Assembly: GCA_022705365.1 (NCBI GenBank)
Contig: JAKJEP010000129.1
Span: 2,990-8,573 of the forward strand
Reading direction: 5' to 3'
DNA length: 5,584 nt
Origin: Planctomycetota bacterium
GTDB taxonomy: Bacteria; Planctomycetota; Phycisphaerae; Sedimentisphaerales; SM23-30
The translations under genes were made by a program, and so were the position numbers. Of the stretch, positions 1-5,584 are shown piece by piece. The notes beneath the pieces are model-generated. The model saw only the letters and a list, made by a program, of their open reading frames with translations. It ran no database searches and was not told the DNA's origin. Position 1 is the first letter of the stretch. Each line of letters starts with the position of its first letter.

Positions 1-1187
1 GCAAGCGGTACCCCGAACTGGTTACCATTGTGATTACCGGGTACGGCACCATCGAAAGTGCGGTGGAAGCCATCAAAATGGGGGCCTATGATTATCTGAC
101 CAAACCGATTGTGGATGATGAAATCCGCATGCTGGTCAGCCGGGCGCTGGACCAGCAGGCCCTGCTGGAAGAAAACCGCAATCTGAAGGATCAGTTGCGC
201 AGCCGCTTCGGCCTGGAAAATATCGTGGGGCATGATTACAAAATGCTCAAAATCTTCGACCTGATCGAATCGGTAGCCGAAAGCAAAGCCACCGTTCTGA
301 TTACCGGGCAGAGCGGAACCGGCAAGAGCCTGATCGCCCGGGCCATACATCACCGCTCGGACCGCATGGAGAAGCCCTTTGTCGAATTGAGCTGCGGGGC
401 CATGCCGGAGACGCTGCTGGAAAGCGAACTGTTCGGCCATGTCAAAGGCTCCTTTACCGGGGCGACCGGCGATAAAAACGGAAAATTTCTGGCCGCCGAC
501 GGCGGGACGCTGTTTCTGGACGAAATCAATTCCGCCTCGCCCGCCCTGCAGATGAAGCTGCTGCGGGTTTTGCAGGAGCGGCAGTTTGAGCCGGTCGGCA
601 GTAACGAAACCAAAACCGTCGATGTCCGGGTGATCCTGGCCACCAACAGCAATCTGCAGGAGGAAGTAAAAGCCGGCCGCTTTCGCGAGGATCTGTATTA
701 CCGCATCAACGTGGTCAACATCGAATTACCGCCGCTGGCCCAGCGGAAAACCGATGTGCCGCTGCTGGCGGAAAAGTTCCTGGCCGCCATGTGCAAAACC
801 CACGGGAAAGAAAAGACCGGCTTCACCGCTGAGGCGGTACAGTATCTGGAACGGTACCACTGGCCCGGCAATGTCCGCGAGCTGGAAAATGTGGTCGAAC
901 GGGGCGTAGTCCTGGGCAAAAACAGCCAGATGGGCAAGGAAGACCTCCCCCAGCATCTGCTCGATGCGGTCGATCAGCAGAAAACCGGCGGCTTCAAGCA
1001 GCTCAGCCTGCGGGAAGCCCTGGAAGAACCCGAAAAGAAAATCCTGGAGGCCACCCTCCGCCAGCACAACTGGAACCGCCAGGTAACGGCGGACGTTCTC
1101 CAGATCAACCGCACCACCCTCTACAAAAAAATGAAATACTTCGGCCTGGAATCCGATCCCATGATGCAATCTTCACTGTCCACCTGA
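1..1187 (+). CDS. Sigma-54-dependent response regulator, NtrC family (5' end missing)
   Basis: Transcription activator that hydrolyses ATP to remodel sigma-54 RNA polymerase, normally switched on by phosphorylation from a sensor kinase. The frame is open from base 3 and 394 residues are visible. The GTG at 30 is an internal Val, not a start. Residues 1-50 are the end of a receiver domain: the 'VITGYGTIESAVEAI' helix region and the conserved Lys in 'YLTKP'. The phosphoacceptor Asp lies outside the window. A linker helix follows, then the AAA+ domain (about 74-295): Walker A GQSGTGKS (306-329), sigma-54 contact loop GSFTGA (a variant of GAFTGA), Walker B 'GGTLFLDEI', sensor I 'ATNSNL', arginine-finger region 'FREDLYYRINV' and 'HWPGNVRELENVVER'. 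The C-terminus carries a Fis-type helix-turn-helix ('ADVLQINRTTLYKKMKYFGL'). All key ATPase residues are present, so it should be active. Family assignment is very sure; the target genes are unknown. A kinase gene may lie upstream, outside the window. Confidence 0.95.
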   Translation, partial: KRYPELVTIVITGYGTIESAVEAIKMGAYDYLTKPIVDDEIRMLVSRALDQQALLEENRNLKDQLRSRFGLENIVGHDYKMLKIFDLIESVAESKATVLITGQSGTGKSLIARAIHHRSDRMEKPFVELSCGAMPETLLESELFGHVKGSFTGATGDKNGKFLAADGGTLFLDEINSASPALQMKLLRVLQERQFEPVGSNETKTVDVRVILATNSNLQEEVKAGRFREDLYYRINVVNIELPPLAQRKTDVPLLAEKFLAAMCKTHGKEKTGFTAEAVQYLERYHWPGNVRELENVVERGVVLGKNSQMGKEDLPQHLLDAVDQQKTGGFKQLSLREALEEPEKKILEATLRQHNWNRQVTADVLQINRTTLYKKMKYFGLESDPMMQSSLST

Positions 1188-1226
1188 TTGCCGCGGGTGG
1201 TTCTTTCTCCCCGGTTTTCTATTGCC
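1188..1226. other. Convergent intergenic gap between the regulator and the minus-strand exported-protein gene
   Basis: Only 39 bases separate the TGA of the plus-strand regulator from the TAA of the minus-strand gene. The two genes therefore end tail to tail and belong to different transcripts. A short possible stem (CGGG 1194-1197 with CCCG 1210-1213, followed by GTTTTCT) is present, but four pairs over a 12-base loop is too weak to call a terminator. Confidence 0.8.
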
Positions 1227-1472
1227 TTAATTCATCCAGTTCTCGGCCAGTTCCATTAAGTCCTCCAGCGTGACATAATAATCGCGATTGAAATCGCCCG
1301 GCTGATATATTAACGCCTCGTTGAAATGCAGGTAGTACGCCCAGGGACGGTTCCGCCAGGTGGAGCGATATTGGCACACCTGGGTATTATCGTAATCGGT
1401 GCACATCCACCAGGTGTTCAAAAACAGGGCGTAATCGACAAAATCGACCGCCTGGTTGCCGTCCAGGTCGCA
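1227..1472 (-). other. Dockerin-like C-terminal domain (two EF-hand-type loops)
   Basis: The last 81 residues hold two calcium-loop motifs. The first is 'DLDGNQAVDFVD' (Asp/Asn at positions 1, 3, 5, 9, 12). The second is 'DFNRDYYVTLED' (D1, N3, D5, T9, D12), followed by 'LMELAENWMN', the ending typical of planctomycete dockerin-like domains. Known dockerins bind cohesin modules. In planctomycetes these ends are common on exported proteins whose partners are mostly unknown. The spacer between the loops is about 46 residues, longer than in classical dockerins, and rich in Tyr, Trp and Cys. Confidence 0.8.
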
Positions 1473-3473
1473 GGGATGATGCAGGCTCAGCGGACTGTCG
1501 GCACAAGCCTCGGCGGAGACCGCGCTGACCGTCCGGTGGAAATCGGTAAAGTACAGCAGGCCGTTACCGGCGATCACCGGAGAGGACATCGAGGTTTTCT
1601 GGGCCACAAAGCTGGAACCGACCTGTCGTTCGATGATGTCGAAAATCTGACCTGTTTGGGTGTCGATGATACAGATCCGCTTGATGGGATCGGCGGCGCC
1701 GGAGGGGCTGCCAGCCAGGGCATAGAGAACGCCATTCTCAACCATCCCCAGCGAAAGCAGCACACTGTTGTTATAAGGATACGAAAAAGTGCTGTTCAGG
1801 TTGATCTGCCATTTTATATTGTCGTTGGGATCAAAGGCTGTGATCGATGTGTTGGTCTGTCCCACATAGCGGCGGCCATCCATACCGCTTACCTCCATAC
1901 CGGTAAACAAACCGGGGATGTTGTAGAAGATACCATTAAGGACCGAGGCCACCCGGCCTTCCTGCGGTTCCAGCACATAGATGGAGCTGTCCTCACCGGC
2001 GGCGTAGATACGGCCGACGGCATCCACCGTCAGCGAGAAACCTTCGCCCATACCCAGGCGGGTAATCCATTTGAGGGCGCCGTTGGGAGTGACCGCGCGG
2101 ATATAGGAGTCATCGAAGCTGACGTAGATCGTGCCGTCCGGTCCGAGGGCGGGCGGATTCCAGGCGGAGAAAGTGTCCGGGTCAGCCGGGTCGAAGGGGC
2201 CGATGGCCGGATCACGCAGGTCGATGCTCCAGAAAACCGTACCGTCAGCCGGATTGAGAGCCAACAGGTGGGTATCATCTTTGGTGTTCAGATAGATCGT
2301 ACCATTGTCAGCCACTACCGGCGAGGTACAAATCCCCGCCCCACCCAGGGATTGGGTTTGCCAGACTATCGAGCCGTCGTTGGGATTGAGGGCGTAGAGG
2401 ACCGGGCGAAAGAGACTGCCGATATAGATATTGCCGTCCCGACCGATGGTCGGGGAGACCTGCATCGCCACAGCCGTTTGGCTGGCGGTGGGAACCGTGA
2501 ACCGCCACAGTTCACTGCCGTCGGGGCCTAGTGCGTAGAGTGTGCCGTCCTGGGAACCGAAAAACACCTTACCGTCATCAGCCACCGCCGGCGAGCAGTA
2601 CACAATCCCGCCGGTGTTATGCGTCCAGCGTAACTGCCCTTGTTTGTCCAGGGCATAGAGCTTGCCGTTTTTCGCCCCTAAATAGACGCTGCCATCCGGC
2701 CCCACCGAGGGGGTTTCGATTAGCTCCAACCCGCTGTCAAACTGCCACACTTCCTCCCCATCGGCATTAACGGTATAGAGAATCCCGTCCTCGCAGACGA
2801 TATGCAGATTATTGTCGGCCCCCCCCACCAGCCCCGTCGTCACCGCCTCCGGTGTGTGATACTGCCATTGAATGCAGCCCACCTGCGGACCGGCAAAATT
2901 CGCCAGCCCGGTCCGCTGCACATCATGCCCCTGCGTCTTCCACAAGGCCTCCACTGGTGCCCCGACCGCATCGGGATGAATCGTAAACGGCGTTTCCTGC
3001 TGGACATAATCGATACCCGCCGGCTCCTCATGCGCGGCAATGGCCACCAGGCACTGGTCGGAATTCGCATCCGGCACCGTCCACTGATAGCTGCCGGTGT
3101 TGACAATATCATCGGCAATGGGCAGCCAGTCGGTCCCGGCGTTGAGACTGTAGCTCAGGCCTATCGTCCCTTCATAGTTCCTGCTCTCCCAGGCCAGCCG
3201 ATGGACACTGCCCGCCGCCCAGAGTTCCCCGCCTTCCGGTTCGGTCATCATCAGCCTGGCAAAGCCGGGGACCTCATAGGCCCCCATATCCGCGATTTCG
3301 CTGCCGTTTCGGTCCCCGTCCTGCGGCCGAAAATTGCCCTCCAGATCTTCATAGACCGTCAGCCACCCGGACCCCGCCGCCAGATGAAAATCATCTGCCG
3401 AAATAAACCCCGGATCACTGCTGATGTTCCCCGTCCCGCTGGTCCCCTCCGGCCAGCAGCAATACGTCAGAAC

Positions 3474-3779
3474 GCTGGTATTATTGGTAAAGGCATCCGG
3501 CGTATTTCCCCAGATAATACAATTGGCCAGCTTGCCGTCGCAGCTATTCAGGACCCCCTGCGTCGTCCCGGTATTTTGCGTGATGGTGCAATTGAGGATA
3601 CTGCCGTCGCAGTTGTGAATCCCGCCGCCGTAATCCGCCTGGTTATTACAAATGAGGCAGTTCAGAATGAGGCCGTTGCAGGCGGCGATCCCCCCACCGT
3701 AAACCGCGGTGTTGCCGGCGATGACACACCGGCTGATTTTGCCCTTGCAGCCCCAGATGCCGCCCCCGGCGGAGGTGGC
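3474..3779 (-). repeat. Tandem 23-residue beta-helix rungs (69-base period)
   Basis: Three full rungs of exactly 69 bases lie at 3737-3669, 3668-3600 and 3599-3531, starting 'ISRCVIAGN', 'ILNCLICNN' and 'ILNCTITQN'. Two of the three carry 'YGGGI' mid-rung and all end in a 'CxG' turn. A fourth, shortened rung ('LANCIIWGN') runs 3530-3474. A partial rung (14 residues, 'ATSAGGGIWGCKGK') occupies 3779-3738. The Cys at rung position 4 is invariant and probably forms an internal stack or ladder, as in parallel beta-helices. The repeat is seen at protein level; DNA identity between rungs is only moderate, so this is an old duplication. Confidence 0.85.
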
Positions 3780-4200
3780 TGATGGTGGGGTAAGTATCAG
3801 TCGAATTGCCGGCGATCCCGCCGCCGTTGGTGGCCCCCGCTCCGCCGGTAATGGTAAAACCAGCCAGCAGGCAGGACGAATTCTCCTTATTGGTGAACTT
3901 CACAACGGACGTAGTGCCGGTACCCTGAATAATAGTTGCCGCTACTATATTTGGATCATCCGGATCCGTGGAGCGCAGGGTGAGATTCTTCCCGTTGAAG
4001 CTGATATTTTCGTTATAGGTCCCCGGCGCCACGATAATGGTGTCATAATGAGCCGCCGCGGTGATCGCCGCCTGGATTGTGGCATACTGCGCCGGCACCA
4101 GCCGGTCCGCCGCCCCCGCCGGCCGCACCGAAAAGATCCCCGCCAAAACCGCCAGAATCACCAGTGCCTGTTTCAGATATTTCCCTGCTTTTCGTTCCAT
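3646..4200 (-). pseudogene. 5' piece of the frameshifted exported protein: signal peptide and start of a parallel beta-helix
   Basis: Start chosen at ATG 4200 because a strong ribosome site (GGAAAGGG) lies 7 bases before it and the protein then begins with a clear Sec signal peptide: basic 'MERKAGKYLKQ', hydrophobic 'ALVILAVLAGIFSV', and a likely cut at 'PAGA|AD'. The mature start 'LVPAQYATIQAAITAA', 'DTIIVAPGTYNENISF', 'LTLRSTDPDDPNIV' and 'GFTITGG' is the entry segment of a secreted right-handed beta-helix family common in planctomycetes. Genuine sequence covers 140 residues plus one Ser, down to about 3780. The following 45 residues or so, rich in Arg, His and Gln, are out-of-frame translation. 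The frame also reaches upstream to 4347, overlapping the previous gene, but those extra residues look random. Joined with the 3' piece, the protein would be about 990 residues, exported to the periplasm or cell surface. It is either a real pseudogene or a sequence error. Confidence 0.85.
3778..3784 (-). other. Frameshift junction inside the beta-helix gene
   Basis: Upstream of this point the protein reads '...TDTYPTIS' in one frame. Downstream, the family-like text 'ATSAGGGIWGCKGK' is in the +1 frame (GCC at 3779). Without a shift the reading runs into a basic, non-family tail and stops at 3646. There is no homopolymer at the junction. The rung spacing predicts 27 bases before 3779, of which only four (ATC A, 3783-3780) are present. 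This implies a 23-base loss, which also gives the observed frame change. Confidence 0.8.
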
Positions 4201-4277
4201 TGTTTTACCCTTTCCAATATGTTTGTCCCGATATTTTTTGTTTATCCTCATCACGTTTGGATTATTTTCCATATCTG
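4201..4277 (-). other. AT-rich spacer between the pseudopilin and the exported beta-helix gene
   Basis: Seventy-seven bases, clearly AT-rich, that hold the ribosome site at 4215-4208. I searched it by eye for a -24/-12 sigma-54 pair (GG-N10-GC) and found none. No hairpin with a T-run is evident either. A sigma-70-type promoter could fit but I cannot point to convincing boxes. The downstream gene may be read through from the pseudopilin genes or have its own promoter here. Confidence 0.5.
4208..4215 (-). promoter_or_regulatory. Ribosome binding site deciding the 4200 start
   Basis: On the minus strand GGAAAGGG is followed by 7 bases (taaaaca) and then ATG. Earlier in-frame ATGs at 4251 and 4272 have no purine-rich site before them, so this site settles the start of the exported protein. 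Confidence 0.75.
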
Positions 4278-5159
4278 TTAAAATCCCGGCCAGGTGTAGC
4301 CCCAATATCCGCCAATCAGCTCCAACGTGCCTGTCGCATTGCTGCATTGTGTTAGAAACTCTTCACTACCCATAGAGCCAACATGACCATCAAAATATAC
4401 TAGATTACCGCTTCCCATTCTTTTGGGAAATTCACCAAAATACATGAAAGTTCCAGATACTATATGATAAGCACCCATAGAATCATCTCCTGCATAGAAA
4501 AGATTGTATGTTTGAAATAATGATATACTGTTATCAAAAGCAAAATAATCCCGATAATCCTGTTCATAAAGCATCATGACACCGGAAGGATTGGGCAGAA
4601 CTAGTTCCGGATTAGCTCGACAGGCTTCAAAGTTAGTCGCATGACCATCATTTCCTTCACAATATCCCGCTTGCCCATTGAGGGAATAACTCCACATAGG
4701 ACCGGGAGGATTTTGCGTACCTTGCCCATCCGGCCACCCCCAGACATACGGCCCATGTACACCGATAGCAGAAGATGGTTTGGGATTCATTTTATTTTTA
4801 AATGCCGGACAAACAAAAGGGGAATAGGTTTGAACATATTCCCAGATATAGCCGTATTCAAAGGCTTTGGTCAGGGAATCGGTCGTCTTGGTAAGCCAGT
4901 TAGCGGCCGGATCACCCTGTTCAGTGCCGATTTCATCAAATTCAATGCCCCAGCCCGGGATCTTATCCTCATAATCCCGGGCATACAGCAGGGCCGCCGC
5001 CCCCAGTGTCTTCAAATTCGCCAGACACACCGCCCGCTTCCCCGCCTCCCGCGCCCCCGTCAGCCCCGGCAGCATAATAAAGGTTAATAAGGTCAGGCAC
5101 CCAACAACCACCATCAGTTCCGTCCGCGTAAAACCCGTTCGTCTCTTTCTCTTTTTCAT
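4278..5159 (-). CDS. Type II pseudopilin-like protein with prepilin N-terminus and degenerate H-X9-DG C-terminus
   Basis: A 293-residue protein starting MKKRKRRTG|FTRTE. The basic leader ends at Gly9, a prepilin peptidase would cut before Phe10, and Glu lies at +5, followed by one hydrophobic helix (about 15-33) that anchors and assembles such proteins in the inner membrane. Next comes the typical 'CLANLKTLGAAALLYARDYED' segment, then a variable body, then 'NLVYFDGHVGSM' and the end 'GGYWGYTWPGF'. The FDGHV block marks the planctomycete family named for an H-X9-DG motif. Here the residue ten before the Asp is Arg, not His. The frame can be read from a TTG at 5183, but ATG 5159 puts the basic leader at the right length and has GAGAAG nine bases upstream. 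It follows a paralogue by 16 bases, so the two are probably co-transcribed. Planctomycetes often encode many such proteins. Their exact roles are mostly unknown, so no pilus or secretion function is claimed. Confidence 0.9.
   Translation of the reverse strand: MKKRKRRTGFTRTELMVVVGCLTLLTFIMLPGLTGAREAGKRAVCLANLKTLGAAALLYARDYEDKIPGWGIEFDEIGTEQGDPAANWLTKTTDSLTKAFEYGYIWEYVQTYSPFVCPAFKNKMNPKPSSAIGVHGPYVWGWPDGQGTQNPPGPMWSYSLNGQAGYCEGNDGHATNFEACRANPELVLPNPSGVMMLYEQDYRDYFAFDNSISLFQTYNLFYAGDDSMGAYHIVSGTFMYFGEFPKRMGSGNLVYFDGHVGSMGSEEFLTQCSNATGTLELIGGYWGYTWPGF
4953..4982. repeat. 9-bp perfect inverted repeat inside the pseudopilin gene
   Basis: GCCCGGGAT (4953-4961) and ATCCCGGGC (4974-4982) are perfect reverse complements around a 12-base loop. 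They encode parts of 'ARDYEDKIPG' about 60-70 residues into the protein. The repeat could form an mRNA hairpin or be a chance result of codon choice. No T-run follows on either strand, so it is not a standard terminator. Confidence 0.6.
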
Positions 5160-5168
5160 TTTATCATT

Positions 5169-5177
5169 CTTCTCTTC
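5169..5177 (-). promoter_or_regulatory. Weak ribosome site overlapping the upstream stop codon
   Basis: GAAGAGAAG on the minus strand begins in the TGA (5178-5176) of the upstream paralogue and ends nine bases before ATG 5159. Its overlap with the stop suggests translational coupling of the two pseudopilin genes. The match to the anti-Shine-Dalgarno sequence is only moderate. Confidence 0.5.
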
Positions 5178-5584
5178 ATTCAAAACCCGGCCAGGTAAAG
5201 CCCAAATAGCCGCCGCACAGTTCCATCGTCCCTTCCGGGGTGCTGCGAATCTGCCGATATTCTTGGCTGGACATGCTGCCTACATGGCCGTCAAAAAATA
5301 CCATATTTCCTAATCCCTGTTTTCTGGTTACCGATCCCTCCGCAAATACTCCGCTAAGCATATGGAATCCGCCCAGCGAATCTTCTGCATTGGAGGTACT
5401 ATTATGAATGGGATTAAATAATGTTACACCATTATCGAAAGAGGCATGATCCATCTCATCCTGTTCAAATAGCATCATAACACTCGTGGGGCTGGGCATT
5501 ACCAGTTCCGGATTGGCCCGGAATTGCGGATCATTCATACTGTGAGCCGCCTGACCATTGAGAACATAATTCCACATCGGCCCC
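5176..5584 (-). CDS. Second pseudopilin-like paralogue (N-terminal part outside the window)
   Basis: The C-terminal 135 residues are visible. The frame is open to the window edge and reads 'GPMWNYVLNGQ', matching 'GPMWSYSLNGQ' of the next gene. The ATG at 5577 is therefore internal and the prepilin-type N-terminus must lie beyond 5584. Shared blocks with the neighbour include 'RANPELV', 'SVMML-EQD', 'FDN', 'DS-G--H--SG', 'GN-V-FDGHVGSM' and the end 'GG--G-TWPGF'. Differences cluster between blocks, and a short deletion near 'AAHSMNDPQF' removes about five residues present in the neighbour. The H-X9-DG position carries Lys instead of His. The pair is clearly a tandem duplication. This copy is the upstream member of the likely operon. 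Its role is unknown beyond membership of the exported pseudopilin-like family. Confidence 0.88.
   Translation of the reverse strand, partial: GPMWNYVLNGQAAHSMNDPQFRANPELVMPSPTSVMMLFEQDEMDHASFDNGVTLFNPIHNSTSNAEDSLGGFHMLSGVFAEGSVTRKQGLGNMVFFDGHVGSMSSQEYRQIRSTPEGTMELCGGYLGFTWPGFE

Larger units (their letters stand above)
1227..3779 (-). pseudogene. 3' piece of a frameshifted exported protein: beta-helix, Ig-like module, PQQ-type beta-propeller, dockerin-like end
   Basis: Continues the product of the piece starting at 4200 after a frame change near 3780. From 3779 to 1227 the frame is open for 850 residues. The only usable start in it is an ATG at 3287 inside the family motif 'IADMGAYE', too late to be genuine, and that form would lack a signal peptide. 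Domains in order: parallel beta-helix rungs (3779-3474); a closing segment 'SDPGFISADDFHLAAGS' to 'DMGAYE'; an Ig-like module ('EPEGGELWAAGSVHRLAWES' to 'NTGSYQWTVP', about 3254-2975); a long beta-propeller (about 2950-1495) with about nine blade motifs of the type 'LYALxxxGxxxW', such as 'GKLYALDKQGQLRW' and 'GTLYALGPDGSELWRF'; and two EF-hand-like loops at the end (D-L-D-G-N, D-F-N-R-D). PQQ-type repeats of this sort are often structural. I see no dehydrogenase active-site signature, so no enzyme activity is claimed. Likely a surface or extracellular binding or scaffold protein. The domains are clear; the function is not. Confidence 0.85.

Noticed and set aside
1194..1220. Possible intrinsic terminator in the convergent gap
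   Set aside because: Only a 4-bp stem with a 12-base loop and a broken T-run. Too weak to support.
1372..1395. TGGCAC resembling the -24 box of a sigma-54 promoter
   Set aside because: No GC of the -12 element at the right spacing, and it lies inside the coding sequence of the dockerin end, on the wrong strand for that gene.
1326..2531. Long plus-strand open frame of 401 codons opposite the propeller region
   Set aside because: It is antisense to a protein with clear domain repeats. Its own translation has no recognisable motif and a composition typical of the reverse complement of GC-rich repeats.
1227..3287. ATG at 3287 as the true start of a separate 686-residue gene
   Set aside because: The ATG is the Met of the conserved 'DMGAYE' motif, and family-like sequence continues in frame for 164 residues upstream. 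A start here would also give a propeller-dockerin protein with no signal peptide.
3474..3779. Regular 69-base repeats as a CRISPR or DNA satellite
   Set aside because: The repeats are in frame, conserved as protein rungs rather than as DNA, and have no spacer structure.
2802..3782. Plus-strand open frame of 326 codons opposite the Ig-like and beta-helix region
   Set aside because: Low-complexity, Pro/Arg/Ile-rich translation without domains. The minus strand explains the sequence fully.
4201..4347. Extension of the beta-helix gene start to 4347
   Set aside because: It would overlap the end of the pseudopilin gene, add 49 random-looking residues before the signal peptide, and has no ribosome site, unlike ATG 4200.
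5157..5183. TTG at 5183 as the start of the complete pseudopilin gene
   Set aside because: It overlaps the upstream stop and lengthens the prepilin leader with acidic residues. ATG 5159 gives a normal short basic leader and has its own ribosome site.

Overview
The window looks like part of a Planctomycetota chromosome, most likely class Phycisphaerae. This is inferred from protein style, not from a marker gene. The hallmarks are pseudopilins with a GFT-x-x-E prepilin site and a C-terminal FDGHVGSM block, an exported beta-helix protein with the family wording 'VPAQYATIQAAI', 'LRSTDPDDPN' and 'DMGAYE', PQQ-type propeller repeats, and a C-terminal dockerin-like pair ending in 'LAENWMN'. GC content is mostly above 50 percent, with marked AT-rich patches in the pseudopilin genes.

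Layout. Positions 1-1187 (+) hold the 3' part of a sigma-54-dependent response regulator of the NtrC family. It lacks most of its receiver domain because the window starts inside the gene. After a 39-base convergent gap, everything else runs on the minus strand. Read in transcription order from the right, it is: a partial pseudopilin-like gene (5584 to 5176), its full-length tandem paralogue (5159 to 4278), and a large exported multidomain protein (4200 to 1227). The last is split by a frameshift at about 3780 into a 5' piece with signal peptide and first beta-helix part (4200-3646), and a 3' piece with the rest of the helix, an Ig-like module, a PQQ-type beta-propeller and a dockerin-like end (3779-1227).

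The frameshift is the most concrete observation. Downstream of it the beta-helix repeats in exact 23-residue (69-base) rungs. The rung at the junction keeps its last 14 residues in the downstream frame and only 'IS' in the upstream frame. The phase matches a net loss of 23 bases, so this looks like a single damaged or mis-assembled gene of about 990 residues.

Working together (inference): the minus-strand genes could be one transcription unit for surface or exported proteins. The 16-base gap between the two pseudopilin genes favours co-transcription. The 77-base gap before the big gene leaves room for a separate promoter, but I recognise none. The response regulator converges on this set and belongs to a different unit, and I see no -24/-12 promoter tying it to these genes. 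No RNA gene, mobile element or CRISPR array is visible. I do not find convincing evidence of a wholly new system. The interesting points are the broken beta-helix gene, the pseudopilin paralogues whose H-X9-DG histidine is replaced by Arg/Lys, and the chimeric architecture of the exported protein.
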